Of a DNA stretch of 64,000 nucleotides, positions 17,859 to 27,290 are shown piece by piece; the first letter of the stretch is position 1, and each line of letters starts with the position of its first letter. The position numbers and the translations under genes were made by a program. The DNA comes from Arthrobacter sp. B1805. Its GTDB lineage: Bacteria > Actinomycetota > Actinomycetes > Actinomycetales > Micrococcaceae. The notes beneath the pieces were generated by a model that saw only the letters and a list, made by a program, of their open reading frames with translations, did no database searches and was not told the DNA's origin. The DNA lies in contig NZ_PJIQ01000001.1 of the NCBI RefSeq assembly GCF_002929745.1, forward strand, positions 422,850 to 486,849. Reading direction: 5' to 3'.

Positions 17859-19229
17859 ATGACCGAACCAACCGAGGGGCAGCGCGATGCTGGCCCCTCC
17901 GAGACGGCTCGACAGGCGAACCTCGAGGGTGCTGGCCGATCGCCTGTCGCGACTGAGTCCACTGCTGGCGGTTCTCCATCCAGCGCTACGGAGCCGGTCG
18001 GAACCGCTGCGTCCGGAGCGCCTGGGCCGGACCAGGAACAGGGTTCGGGTCCGAGCAAGGCCCTCCTGGGTCCCTTCACACTGCGGGAACTGGTGTTCGG
18101 CGGTGGCGTTGCGCTCGTGTTCATCGGTACGTTGTTGCCCTTCGTCGACGGCATTGTGCGGTACATCAACTTCTGGAACAGCGTCCCGCTGTTCTTCGTG
18201 GGAATCGGGATACTGCTGCCCGTCATCGCGCTCGCACTCCTTGCGGGACGTCGGCTGGGGGGCACTGGCCTTCGCGTCGGTTCGCTGTCCGTCGACCAGT
18301 TCGCATCCGTTTCAGCGGTTCTGGCGGCGACCTTCTTCTTCCTGCAGACGGCCACGGACTTCCATGCCGGACCGATGGTGGCGCTGATCGGCTCACTGGG
18401 CATGGTGGCCGCGACTGTCGTCGGGCCGTTCCTGCCGATCATCAAGGACGACTTCGCTGGTCGGCCGGAGGTGCCGGCGCATCGTCTGGCACGCCCCATC
18501 GCCGCCGCGCGTCCCCGCCCCCCGAAGCCGCCGAAGCCCGCCGAAGCGAGCACGATCCCTGGAGCAGTGGGCCCTCGCTCCGGGCACCCCGGCCAGGCGG
18601 GTGTGAACCCGGCTGCCGCCGCGGTCCTTCAGAACGGTGCGGGTCTCTACGGGGCCGGCGGGGCCGGCGCCGTGGGAGCAGGTGCTGCCGCATCCGGGCA
18701 GTCTGGGCTGGCGGCAACGGGAGGCAGGCAGGCAGGGCAGGGCCTGGACGGAGCACCGGCCGGCGTGCACGCTTTCGGTAAGGATGTCGATCAGGACGTC
18801 GATCGGGAATCCGCTCACGACGAGACAGGCGAGGGCCGGGATCACCCGGTCGCGGCCGGCACACCGGAGGCGCGCTCGTCGCAGTCCCCGTCCAACGACC
18901 AGACGCGCCTGCAGGACGTCGCAGCCGACGACTCCACGCGCACGTACGCGACGGTCGGCCACTCGGAGGACCGGGGTCGGCAGGAGCCCATCACGGCGAC
19001 GCGATCGGCGGAGGAAGAGCCTGTTGTCGAGGCCTTCTGGTTTGCCGTCGGGTCCCCGAGGCCCGTGTTCGACGAGCAGGCCGGGCGAGAAGTGTTCGCA
19101 TTGCAGCCGGGCGACTGGGAGGTGGGAATCGAGGACCGCGGAAGTGAATTCCTCGTGCAGGACAAGCGCACGGGCGCGGTCGGCATCTTGCGCGACCTGC
19201 GCAACATCGAGCGCGCGCCCCGCGACTGA
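17859..19229 (+). CDS. Membrane protein of unknown function with a long disordered middle
   Basis: A 456-residue protein I do not recognise. After a Ser/Gly/Pro-rich N-terminus come four predicted membrane segments (about residues 75-97, 105-127, 137-157, 164-186). A long low-complexity cytoplasmic or external stretch follows, rich in Ala, Gly and Pro. The last 70 residues ([16 protein letters not shown]...[16 protein letters not shown]) look like a folded beta-rich domain. ATG 17859 has GGGAG six bases upstream. It lies upstream of nth on the same strand, 62 bases apart. Confidence 0.75.
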   Translation: MTEPTEGQRDAGPSETARQANLEGAGRSPVATESTAGGSPSSATEPVGTAASGAPGPDQEQGSGPSKALLGPFTLRELVFGGGVALVFIGTLLPFVDGIVRYINFWNSVPLFFVGIGILLPVIALALLAGRRLGGTGLRVGSLSVDQFASVSAVLAATFFFLQTATDFHAGPMVALIGSLGMVAATVVGPFLPIIKDDFAGRPEVPAHRLARPIAAARPRPPKPPKPAEASTIPGAVGPRSGHPGQAGVNPAAAAVLQNGAGLYGAGGAGAVGAGAAASGQSGLAATGGRQAGQGLDGAPAGVHAFGKDVDQDVDRESAHDETGEGRDHPVAAGTPEARSSQSPSNDQTRLQDVAADDSTRTYATVGHSEDRGRQEPITATRSAEEEPVVEAFWFAVGSPRPVFDEQAGREVFALQPGDWEVGIEDRGSEFLVQDKRTGAVGILRDLRNIERAPRD

Positions 19230-19291
19230 ACCCTGGACCTCCGCCACTGATTCCCAGTGTTCGAGAGGTATCGCTGGAAGGAGAGGTGCAC

Positions 19292-20095
19292 GTGGCAGGC
19301 AGGAAAGCGAAGACCGAGGAAGAGTCACCGGTCGCCCTCAAGCGCAGGGCGCGGAAGATCAACAGGATCCTGGCCGAGACCTACTCCTACGCGGTGGCGG
19401 AGCTCGACTTCCGCAACGCCTTCGAGTTGCTGGTGGCGACGGTTCTCTCGGCGCAGACCACCGACGTCAGGGTCAACCTCACCACGCCCACGCTGTTCGA
19501 GCGCTACCCCGATGCCCAGGCGCTGTCGGAGGCTGACGAGCTCGAGTTGCAGGAGATCATCCGGCCCACGGGGTTCTACCGGGCGAAGGCCAACAGCCTC
19601 CTCGCGTTGTCCCGTCGGCTGGTCGATGAGTACGACAGCGAGGTGCCGGGCCGGCTGGAGGATCTGGTGACTCTGCCAGGTGTGGGGCGCAAGACCGCGA
19701 ACGTCGTCCTCGGTAACGCCTTCGGTGTCCCTGGCATCACCGTCGACACGCACTTCGGCCGATTGTCCCGCCGGTTCGGATGGACGGCCTCCGAGGATCC
19801 GGTCAAGGTGGAGCTCGAGGTCGGAGCTCTCTTCGACCGCCAGGACTGGACGATGCTGTCCCACCACGTCGTCTTCCATGGGCGTCGGATCTGTCATGCC
19901 AAGAAACCGGCATGCGGCGTGTGCCCGGTCGCTGCGCTGTGCCCGTCCTACGGGGAGGGAGAGACGGATCCCATGAAGGCTGCGAAGCTTCTCAAGTACG
20001 AACTCGCTCCGGGCAGGGAAGAGTTGCTCGACCTGATGCGCGCAGGACGAACGCGTGCAGAATTGCGCGAGGCCGGGTACGGTCTGGGTGCCTGA
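19292..20095 (+). CDS. nth: Endonuclease III
   Basis: A 267-residue DNA glycosylase/AP lyase for oxidised pyrimidines in base excision repair. It has the helix-hairpin-helix [20 protein letters not shown] with the catalytic Lys, the catalytic Asp in [11 protein letters not shown], and the iron-sulfur cluster cysteines in [17 protein letters not shown] (Cys-X6-Cys-X2-Cys-X5-Cys). GTG 19292 is well spaced from GGAGAG; GTG 19286 is too close. The CoA-pyrophosphatase-like Nudix gene follows, as around mycobacterial nth. Confidence 0.95.
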   Translation: MAGRKAKTEEESPVALKRRARKINRILAETYSYAVAELDFRNAFELLVATVLSAQTTDVRVNLTTPTLFERYPDAQALSEADELELQEIIRPTGFYRAKANSLLALSRRLVDEYDSEVPGRLEDLVTLPGVGRKTANVVLGNAFGVPGITVDTHFGRLSRRFGWTASEDPVKVELEVGALFDRQDWTMLSHHVVFHGRRICHAKKPACGVCPVAALCPSYGEGETDPMKAAKLLKYELAPGREELLDLMRAGRTRAELREAGYGLGA

Positions 20096-20137
20096 ATCCC
20101 GACGTGCTCTGGTGGAGCACATTCCCCTGGTCCTGGC

Positions 20138-20821
20138 ATGAGCGCTCGCGGCGAGCTGACCGAGTGGGTCGGACGGATGGGAAGCCCCGATGCCGTGCTG
20201 CTGCAGCCGAGTGGTTGGCAGTTCGGGGCGCTGGACCCCGAGAGGACCCGTCGCGCCGCCGTCCTCATCCTCGTCGGAGTTCGTCAAGGCGTGATACACC
20301 GCTCGGCCGGGGAAGCCGCCCGTGATGACCTCGACATCCTGTTCGTGATGCGCGCAGCGTCGCTCGCCAACCATCCGGGCCAAGTCGCGTTTCCGGGAGG
20401 TGCTATCGACCCGGGCGATGTGGACGAGGGGGCAGCGGCGCTACGCGAGGCGCGGGAGGAAACCGGGCTCGATCCGAAGGGCGTCGAGATTCTGGGAACG
20501 CTGCCGGAAGTCGGGCTCCCGATCAGCAACTTCCTGGTCACTCCGGTGCTCGCCTGGTGGGCGGAGGAGTCACCCGTCCACGCGGTCGACGCGGCCGAGT
20601 CCGAACTGGTCTTCCGATGTCCGGTCAGCACTCTTCTGGATCCGTCACGGCGGCGAACGGCCGTGGTGCGCAGAGACGGATTCGTGAGTCGCACGCCCGC
20701 TTTCCTGACGTCCGATGCAGTTATCTGGGGTTTCACGGCGCTGATGCTGGACGCGATGTTCGATGGCCTCGGCTGGACGCGGGCCTGGGACCGGTCGCGG
20801 GAGATGCCTGCACCGCTGTGA
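20138..20821 (+). CDS. Nudix hydrolase, CoA pyrophosphatase type
   Basis: A 227-residue Nudix protein. It carries the CoA pyrophosphatase signature NHPGQVAFPGGAIDPGD followed by a regular Nudix box ending ALREAREETGLDP, so it probably cleaves CoA or acyl-CoA to phosphopantetheine and 3',5'-ADP. M. tuberculosis has a similar gene (Rv3672c) close to nth and marP. It begins 42 bases after nth. Its last 89 bases overlap the tail of the convergent WXG/CpnT-like gene. Confidence 0.88.
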   Translation: MSARGELTEWVGRMGSPDAVLLQPSGWQFGALDPERTRRAAVLILVGVRQGVIHRSAGEAARDDLDILFVMRAASLANHPGQVAFPGGAIDPGDVDEGAAALREAREETGLDPKGVEILGTLPEVGLPISNFLVTPVLAWWAEESPVHAVDAAESELVFRCPVSTLLDPSRRRTAVVRRDGFVSRTPAFLTSDAVIWGFTALMLDAMFDGLGWTRAWDRSREMPAPL

Positions 20822-22232
20822 GACGGCCAGGCCCCGCTGCGCTGGCCGCTGGGCCTTCGATCCTCCCTGGCGCATAGCGCGCCACGGATGACGCGGGAAG
20901 CGCCGCGAGGTCTATGACGGTCTCGACCCGGTCCTTGGCGCGAAGGGTCGCTTCGAGCGCGGGCATCGTCCGGGGCGCCCGGAAGCCTGTCGTCCGCAGC
21001 ACCGCAAACGCCTGCTCGGTCAGGTCACCTTTGACCGCACTCGAACCCAGCACGTTTCGGCGGACGTGCCACGCCAGTTGCTCCCGGGCGAGCGCCGCCG
21101 GGCTGGACAGGGCCACGGACACCGCCTTCGAGTCGAGGATCTGGATGCCGGCTTTCCCGAGCGGACGGACGATGCGGACGGCGGGTGCAAGCCGCGACAA
21201 CGTAGCCGTCATGACCGGGGAGCGCAGCGCGGGGACGAGTGTCCGTTCCGCGGAGCGCGCGGCTGTTCCGAGCACAGCCGGTGTCCTGGCGAGGGCCTGC
21301 AGCCCGGCTGTGAGGCGAGTAGCTCCTGGCATGCGCGACGCGAATACCGAGGCGGTGCGCGCGAGCGCAGCGAGCCGCGTGAGCACCTGATGCACCCGTG
21401 CGATCATCTGCGCGGTGCGGGCGGCGCCGATGAGCGTGGTGATGGCTGCCGACCCTCCGAGTGTGACGAGGCTCAGTGCGGTGCCGGCCACAACCAGGCC
21501 GGCGCACTCCAGGGCGAACGACTGCGTTTCGTGGATCAACTCCTGATGAGCCGCTTCTACAGCCTCGGCGAGGGACGTACAGCCAGCTGCGATGTCGCGC
21601 GAGGCACGTGCGGTCTCGACTCCGGCTGAATTGATTGCAGCACTGCGCTCACGAAGGAGAGTGAGATCCTCGGCCATCAGGCCGTTCACCGCGTCCTGCG
21701 CCGAGCGGACAGGACCACTGACGCTCGCCTCGACGTCGTCGGCCAGAGTGCACCACGCAGTACCGGCTACCCGAAGCATCTCCGGGCTGCCCGTGGGCCA
21801 GACGACGCCTGCCAAGCCGGCGATGATGTCCCAGCACGGCGGGGGCCACCCTGGGTTGGCGCCACCGGCGGAAGGCAGGTTCGGAGCAGTCATATCCGGC
21901 ACAGATGCCGGCAGCAGCGGCACGACAAGCTCGGACAACCCCATGGACGCTACGTACTCGGCATCGATGTAGTTACCGGCGGAGTAGGTGAGCGCCCGCG
22001 ATGTGTCCGACGATGCGAGCGCGAGCTCCCGACAGGCTTCGAGGACTTCACGGGCCGCCCTGTCGTACGAAACCGACCACTCCGCACCCATCGCATCCCA
22101 TCCCGCCATGCCGGCAGTGTGCATGAGCGCGGAGTTCGTCGACACCACCGCTTCGGAGATTCCCTGTCCCGCTACAGCAGCGAGGCCTGCCGCTTCCCCG
22201 TATCGGTTCGTATCGATTTTCAGGATGCTCAC
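20733..22232 (-). CDS. WXG/CpnT-N-terminal-like protein, no recognisable toxin domain
   Basis: A protein of about 499 residues. The first 200 follow the pattern of the N-terminal channel/secretion domain of M. tuberculosis CpnT: HTAGMAGWDAMGAEWSVSYD (WXG-like helix pair), SAGNYIDAE, then CWDIIAGLAGVVWPTGSPEMLRVAGTAW. Next come a hydrophobic stretch (CAGLVVAGTALSLVTLGGSAAITTLIGAA) and Ala-rich helices. The last 60 residues are low-complexity and run antisense into the Nudix gene. I see no catalytic toxin domain and no immunity gene. It may be an exported structural protein or a polymorphic toxin that lost its C-terminus. GTG 22232 or 22238. Confidence 0.65.
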   Translation of the reverse strand: MSILKIDTNRYGEAAGLAAVAGQGISEAVVSTNSALMHTAGMAGWDAMGAEWSVSYDRAAREVLEACRELALASSDTSRALTYSAGNYIDAEYVASMGLSELVVPLLPASVPDMTAPNLPSAGGANPGWPPPCWDIIAGLAGVVWPTGSPEMLRVAGTAWCTLADDVEASVSGPVRSAQDAVNGLMAEDLTLLRERSAAINSAGVETARASRDIAAGCTSLAEAVEAAHQELIHETQSFALECAGLVVAGTALSLVTLGGSAAITTLIGAARTAQMIARVHQVLTRLAALARTASVFASRMPGATRLTAGLQALARTPAVLGTAARSAERTLVPALRSPVMTATLSRLAPAVRIVRPLGKAGIQILDSKAVSVALSSPAALAREQLAWHVRRNVLGSSAVKGDLTEQAFAVLRTTGFRAPRTMPALEATLRAKDRVETVIDLAALPASSVARYAPGRIEGPAASAAGPGRLTAVQASPATGPRPASSRGHRTSRPASAP

Positions 22233-22339
22233 GCGCACCGTCCTTCCCCGTTCGTGATGTCACCGTACGGGCACTCCAGGAGTACCGGGAAAGGTGGCCG
22301 CGGTATGTGGACAAGCGGCGCGCGGACGGTACGGTCTGC

Positions 22340-24034
22340 CTACTTCGCGTCCGCGTAGGACATGACGGTGACGGTGTTGATGGAGAACTCGATGGGGATG
22401 TCGCCGAAGATCAGATGGGTGGCTGCCCGGGCAGCGTCCTCCAGGATGACTGCTGCATCGCCCGCCTGCTCCGACGGGACATGGAGGACCACCTCATCAT
22501 GCAGGAAGAGGGCGATGCGGCTCCTTGGTTCCGGAATGCTGCTGGCTCTCAATCGACGCCGGATCTCGGCGAGCCAGCACAGCGCCCACTCGGCCGCAGA
22601 AGCCTGCACCACGAAGTTCCTCGTGAAACGACCCCGGGCGCGCGCGGCTGCATCCGCGCGGCGCTGCTCCTCCGCCGTCGTCGTCCGCTGCCTGGCACGC
22701 CATTCATCCGAGGCGGGCGGGCAGCCCCGGCCGAGGTAGCTCGACACGCCCTCTCCCGCTTCCCCTGATCTCGCGGCCGCCTCGACGACACCGATCGCCC
22801 GCGGGTACGCGCGCGTCAACTGCGGCATCAGCCGACCGGACTCGCCGCTCGTCGCGCCGTACATAGCTCCCAACATCGCGAGTTTGGCCTTGGCCCGGTC
22901 GCCGCCGAACCCCTGATCGGCAATCCCCTGATACAGATCCCTGTCCCTGGCTGCGGCGGCGAGCGCGGAATCCTGGCCGAGAGCCGCCAGGACCCTCGGT
23001 TCGAGTTGCGCCGCGTCGGCCACGATGAAGACATGCGCGTCGTCGGGACGGACCGCGTCCCGGACCTGTCGGGGAATCTGCAGGGCACCGCCACCGCGTG
23101 ACGCCCACCGCCCGGACACCACGCCGCCCACCACGTACTCGGGCCGGAACCGGCCGTCGTGCACCCACGCGTCGAGCCAGTTCCAGCCGTTCGCCGTCAT
23201 GAGCCTCGAGAGCTTCTTGTACGTCAGGAGTGGCGCGATGGCAGGGTGCTGTTGCCGCTCGAGCTCCCAGGAGCGTGTCGTCGTGACCTCGATTCCGGCC
23301 CTGTGCAGCGCGCGCAGAACCTCCTGCGGTGAGTCCGGGTTGAGCGAAGGGCTCGCGAGTACTGTCCGGAGCTCACCGGCGAGCCTTTCGAGTTCTGCCG
23401 GCCGCCTGCCCTCCGGCGGGCGCGGTCCGAGGGTGCGTTCGAGTAGGTCCTGGTGGACGTCCTTGCGCCAGGGGAGCCCCGAGTGTTCCATCTCGGCGGC
23501 GATGAGGGACCCCGCCGACTCGGCCGCCAGCAGGAGGTTGAGTCGTCCGGATTCTGTCGCTTCGGCAGCGGTGGCCAGCTGCTCGCCGAACTCCTCGATC
23601 ACAGCGTCGAGTGCGGGGCCGGCGTGGTCGCGAGGCTCATCGAACAGCGAATGCTGGTTCGGCGGCGGTGGAGGTGGCAACAGGATCCGGGGCGGCTCGG
23701 TACCGTCGTCCGTCGTCGCGCTTGCCCTCGCCGCGTCGATGTACGGGGAAGGCCGACACGACCCCGAGTGCGCGAGGATGTTCCGTGTCAGGCCCAGGTC
23801 CCAGCACCGGTCGACGTCGACACCCGCGCGCAGGAGGTCCGGGTACCATTCCCGCGTGCTGTTCCAGACCCACCGAGGACGCCGTTCGTCTGCACGTGCT
23901 ACCGCTTCCGCAAGCTGCTGGGGGTCGACGACGACTGCGTCACCGCGTCGGACTCCGCGTGCATCGAGGTCCTGAAGGGCGATGCCGGCCCCGCCGCCGG
24001 CACTCGACGGGACGGGCCCCACGGCTATGTACAT
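22340..24034 (-). CDS. PolA-like DNA polymerase with degenerate 3'-5' exonuclease region
   Basis: A 564-residue family A polymerase, often annotated bifunctional 3'-5' exonuclease/DNA polymerase in actinobacteria. Palm and finger motifs: A, IVADAAQLEPRVLAALG; B, DRAKAKLAMLGAMYGATSGE; C, FLHDEVVLHVP, giving both metal-binding acidic residues. The N-terminal 180 residues replace the exonuclease domain, lack a clear DEDD set, and include a proline run (LPPPPPPNQHSLFD). There is no 5'-nuclease domain. ATG 24034 directly follows GAGGGG, a tight spacing, so the start is uncertain. A repair or translesion role is likely. Divergent from the tad genes. Confidence 0.87.
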   Translation of the reverse strand: MYIAVGPVPSSAGGGAGIALQDLDARGVRRGDAVVVDPQQLAEAVARADERRPRWVWNSTREWYPDLLRAGVDVDRCWDLGLTRNILAHSGSCRPSPYIDAARASATTDDGTEPPRILLPPPPPPNQHSLFDEPRDHAGPALDAVIEEFGEQLATAAEATESGRLNLLLAAESAGSLIAAEMEHSGLPWRKDVHQDLLERTLGPRPPEGRRPAELERLAGELRTVLASPSLNPDSPQEVLRALHRAGIEVTTTRSWELERQQHPAIAPLLTYKKLSRLMTANGWNWLDAWVHDGRFRPEYVVGGVVSGRWASRGGGALQIPRQVRDAVRPDDAHVFIVADAAQLEPRVLAALGQDSALAAAARDRDLYQGIADQGFGGDRAKAKLAMLGAMYGATSGESGRLMPQLTRAYPRAIGVVEAAARSGEAGEGVSSYLGRGCPPASDEWRARQRTTTAEEQRRADAAARARGRFTRNFVVQASAAEWALCWLAEIRRRLRASSIPEPRSRIALFLHDEVVLHVPSEQAGDAAVILEDAARAATHLIFGDIPIEFSINTVTVMSYADAK

Positions 24035-24136
24035 CCCCTCATTGTCGGCCGACCCGGTGCCATTCCTGCAATCCGTGTTGTCCACATAGGACCGGGGCGA
24101 GTAGGTGGGAGCGGTCTGCGGGACGAGGCTGTGTCC

Positions 24137-25207
24137 ATGACGCAGCAGACGTGGGCCGTGGACGCCCGACGGCAGCCGGTAGTCCTCGCCGGAGGTTCTC
24201 AGCGCGTTCGGGACCTGGTGGCCAGAGCGTGCGCCTCGGCCGGGGTGGCGCCCGTCTTCGTTCCTGGTCTCGAGGAAGGTCTGGCCCTGAATCCCGTGGT
24301 GCTGCTCGTCGGGCCCGAGCAAGCGGCCGGAGGGACGACGGGTCAGCGGGACGTCATCGTGGTGGGCATGACCGAGGACGAAAACTCGGTCTGGGGGACT
24401 GCCGCCAACCTCGCCTCCTCCCGAGTAGCCATCCTGCCGCAGGGGGCGGGCTGGCTTGCCGAGTATCTGGGACGCCGGTTGGGCTCGGCCACGTCCGGGT
24501 CCGTCGTCGGGTTCCTCGGAGCTGCCGGGGGCTGTGGGGTCAGCACGTTCGCCTATTGGTGCGCCCGCCAGATCGCGGGCGCGGGCAAGTCGACCGTGCT
24601 GGTGGACGGACATCCCCTGAACGGCGGGCTCGACCTCGCCCTCGGCATCGAGGACCGCCCGGGTGTGCGGTGGCACGACCTCAGCGACATCCGGGGCACG
24701 CTCAACCCCGAGCAGCTCGCGTCTGCCCTACCCAGCGATGGCAGGCTCTCCGTGCTGTCGCATGCAGCGCGGGCGGGGACGGCCGGCGGCGGGCCCGGTG
24801 ACGCCATGCCGTCCTCCGGAGCGGTCGTCGACGCCGCCCGTGGAGCCTTCGACGTGACGGTCATCGACCTCGGCAACGGTCCCGCTGCCCGGTTTCTCGC
24901 CGCGGTCTGCGACCACGTCGTGCTCCTCGTTCCGTCGAGGCCGCGCAGCGTCGCCGCAGCTGGTGGGGTTCTCCGCGCTCACAACTCGGTACCCACGACG
25001 GTCGTCCTGCGCGGGCCAGTACAGGAAGGGTTGGATGCGTGGCTCGTCGCGGACCTGATGGGGCGTCCCGGACCGCTTCCGTTCCTTCCGTTCGTGCGGG
25101 GCGCCCACCAGGCCGAGGCAGCCGGCCGGATGGTGTCTTTCGTGGTGCCTCGATCCGTGAGGAAGGTTGTTCGCTCCGTCACGAGCGCGATCGAGCTGTT
25201 GGAATGA
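24137..25207 (+). CDS. TadZ/CpaE-like ATPase-fold protein (Ssd type)
   Basis: A 356-residue MinD/ParA-superfamily protein matching the helicase/secretion-neighbourhood CpaE-like family (M. tuberculosis Ssd, Rv3660c). The N-terminal 120 residues form a receiver-like domain; the ATPase domain begins GFLGAAGGCGVSTFAYWCA. This deviant Walker A has no signature Lys before the second Gly (AAGGCGVS), while DGHPLNGGLDLALG and VTVIDLGNGPAARFL keep later motifs. It is expected to place the Tad machine at the membrane or pole. ATG 24137; its stop overlaps tadA by four bases. Confidence 0.87.
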   Translation: MTQQTWAVDARRQPVVLAGGSQRVRDLVARACASAGVAPVFVPGLEEGLALNPVVLLVGPEQAAGGTTGQRDVIVVGMTEDENSVWGTAANLASSRVAILPQGAGWLAEYLGRRLGSATSGSVVGFLGAAGGCGVSTFAYWCARQIAGAGKSTVLVDGHPLNGGLDLALGIEDRPGVRWHDLSDIRGTLNPEQLASALPSDGRLSVLSHAARAGTAGGGPGDAMPSSGAVVDAARGAFDVTVIDLGNGPAARFLAAVCDHVVLLVPSRPRSVAAAGGVLRAHNSVPTTVVLRGPVQEGLDAWLVADLMGRPGPLPFLPFVRGAHQAEAAGRMVSFVVPRSVRKVVRSVTSAIELLE

Positions 25208-26490
25208 CAGAGGCGAACACTCGCGGCGATATGCAGGGTGGGCTGACGAGACGTCAGATGCGCGTAATGAGAAACGACACGGGGTACCGGGGCGGTGAGG
25301 GGTGGCACGAGGAGGGCCATGCCGTGCAGGATGGCCAGGGCCCGGCGTCGATGGTGGACACCGTGCGCAGGGCGGTCCTTGCGGGAACCGTGCCGGCAAC
25401 CAGTGCGGCGCTCGCCGGCGCCGTCGGGTCGAGTGGCAGGCTTCTCGGTTCCGAGGGCACCCTCTCGGTTCTGGATCGTGTCCGAGCAGAACTCAAGGGA
25501 CTTGGACCCCTCGAGCACCTCCTTGCGGACCAGACGGTCACGGACATCCTCGTCAACGGACCGGACGACGTCTGGGTCGACGGGGCGACGGGCCTGCGGC
25601 AGATCGACCGCGTCTTCCAGCACGATGACGAGGTCCGTTCGCTCGCCGTCCGACTGATAGCCGCAGGTGGCAGGCGGCTCGACGATGGAAGTCCGGCGGT
25701 CGACGTGCGGGTGGAAAACCTCCGGGTCCACGCTGTGCTTCCACCGATCTCGACTGCGGGAACGCTCCTGTCGATAAGGATCAGACGCTCCCGCGTCTTC
25801 TCCCTGCCAGAACTGGTGGACAGCGGAACCGTGGCGCCCGTGATGGCTCAGGCACTCACGTCGATGATGCAGCACCGCTTGAACTTCCTGATCAGCGGCG
25901 CCACGGGGACAGGGAAGACGACACTGCTCTCCACGCTCCTCGGCCTGGCTGCCCCGGATGAGCGAGTGGTGCTGGTCGAGGACGCAGCGGAACTGAACCC
26001 TGCCCACCGACACACTGTCGGGCTCCAGTCCCGCCACGGCAATCTGGAGGGGACTGGCGTGCTTGACCTCACCGAGCTCGTGAGACAAGCCCTCAGGATG
26101 AGGCCGGACCGCCTGGTCGTCGGAGAGTGTCGCGGAGCGGAAGTCCGGGAACTGCTGTCGGCGATGAATACCGGGCACGACGGCGGCGGAGGGACTGTGC
26201 ATGCCAATTCGGCGGACGCGGTACCGGCACGGCTGGGGGCACTTGCAGCGCTCGCGGGACTGAGCCCGGAGGCCCTGGCTCTCCAGGCTGCAAGTGCCCT
26301 CGATGCCCTCGTGCACGTGGTGCGTGATTCCAGGGGTCGCCGTGTCGAAAGCCTCGGATTATTGGAGTTGAGTCCGGACAACACACTCGTGGTCAGGCCC
26401 GTTCTGGTGAATGACGGGACAGCGTGCCGAGCAGGCACAGCATGGCCGGAGTTCGCCCGTCGCGTCGGCTGGACCGGAGTCCACATATGA
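25204..26490 (+). CDS. tadA: Tad pilus secretion ATPase (TadA/CpaF)
   Basis: A 428-residue type II/IV secretion ATPase powering pilus assembly. Walker A is ISGATGTGKTTLLSTLL, the Asp box VVLVEDAAELNP, Walker B RPDRLVVGECRGAEV, and the His box TGHDGGGGTVHANSA. The N-terminal domain carries LGPLEHLLADQTVTDILVNGPDDVWV. It is a cytoplasmic hexamer by family knowledge. ATG 25204 overlaps the tadZ stop (ATGA), and the gene ends in ATGA with tadB, so tadZ-A-B-C is a tightly coupled operon. Confidence 0.94.
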   Translation: MTEANTRGDMQGGLTRRQMRVMRNDTGYRGGEGWHEEGHAVQDGQGPASMVDTVRRAVLAGTVPATSAALAGAVGSSGRLLGSEGTLSVLDRVRAELKGLGPLEHLLADQTVTDILVNGPDDVWVDGATGLRQIDRVFQHDDEVRSLAVRLIAAGGRRLDDGSPAVDVRVENLRVHAVLPPISTAGTLLSIRIRRSRVFSLPELVDSGTVAPVMAQALTSMMQHRLNFLISGATGTGKTTLLSTLLGLAAPDERVVLVEDAAELNPAHRHTVGLQSRHGNLEGTGVLDLTELVRQALRMRPDRLVVGECRGAEVRELLSAMNTGHDGGGGTVHANSADAVPARLGALAALAGLSPEALALQAASALDALVHVVRDSRGRRVESLGLLELSPDNTLVVRPVLVNDGTACRAGTAWPEFARRVGWTGVHI

Positions 26491-27290
26491 CAGGGATGAC
26501 GGTGGCCGTTCTGCTGGTCGCAGCGTGCGCGGTGACCGTCCTGCAGGGTCCGGGGCAGTGGCGTCGTGACCAACTTGTGCGGTTCCCCGGTGCCGGCGGC
26601 AGTGCCGGGCAGCGTCGGGATGATGCGATGGCGTCGGCACCGACGGGCGTGCAGAGGCTCGTCCAGCGGTTGTCAGGCAAGTCTCCGACGATGGATCCGC
26701 ATGAGCTCCCGCTCTTCGTCCATCAACTCGCCGGGCTCCTTCGAGCAGGGCGACCGCCGCGTGTCCTCTGGGCGGACATGGAGCAGGTCCATGCCGACGG
26801 GCGCACCGTATTCTCCTGTGCGGTGCTTCCCGTCATCGCCAGGGCACGTCGTGCTGCTGAACTCGGCCTGAGTGTCCCCGATGCGCTCCGTGATGATTCC
26901 GTGGGATGCACCGGTCGTCGAATCTCCGCGGCGGAGCACACCGACCGCATGTGGATCGATCTCGCCGGATGCCTTGAGGTGGCAGAGCGCAGCGGGGCAC
27001 CGCTGGCAGGGATTCTCGAGCACTATGCCGCTCAGCTCGACGCCCAGCTCGACGGCTTGTCAGCCCGGGACACAGCACTGGCTGGACCACGCGCGACAGT
27101 CGTTCTCCTCGCCTGGCTTCCGGCCGTCGGTATCGTTCTCGGCTTCGCACTCGGCGTCAACCCGATAGAGGTGCTGGTGGCTTCACCGCTGGGACGGTGG
27201 GCTCTTGGGGCAGGAGTGCTGCTGATGCTTGCCGGACGAGTGTGGTCCCGGCGTCTGGTACAGCGGGCTGGAGGAGGGACGCCGCGGTGA
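26487..27290 (+). CDS. tadB: Tad pilus inner-membrane platform protein, TadB-like
   Basis: A 267-residue membrane protein of the type II secretion F family. It has an N-terminal membrane segment (VAVLLVAACAVTVL), a cytoplasmic GspF-type helical domain (LPLFVHQLAGLLRAGRPP and EVAERSGAPLAGILEHYA) and two C-terminal membrane segments (ATVVLLAWLPAVGIVLGFAL and LGAGVLLMLAGRV). It forms the platform contacted by TadA. Start and stop both overlap neighbours (ATGA, GTGA). Confidence 0.88.
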   Translation: MTGMTVAVLLVAACAVTVLQGPGQWRRDQLVRFPGAGGSAGQRRDDAMASAPTGVQRLVQRLSGKSPTMDPHELPLFVHQLAGLLRAGRPPRVLWADMEQVHADGRTVFSCAVLPVIARARRAAELGLSVPDALRDDSVGCTGRRISAAEHTDRMWIDLAGCLEVAERSGAPLAGILEHYAAQLDAQLDGLSARDTALAGPRATVVLLAWLPAVGIVLGFALGVNPIEVLVASPLGRWALGAGVLLMLAGRVWSRRLVQRAGGGTPR

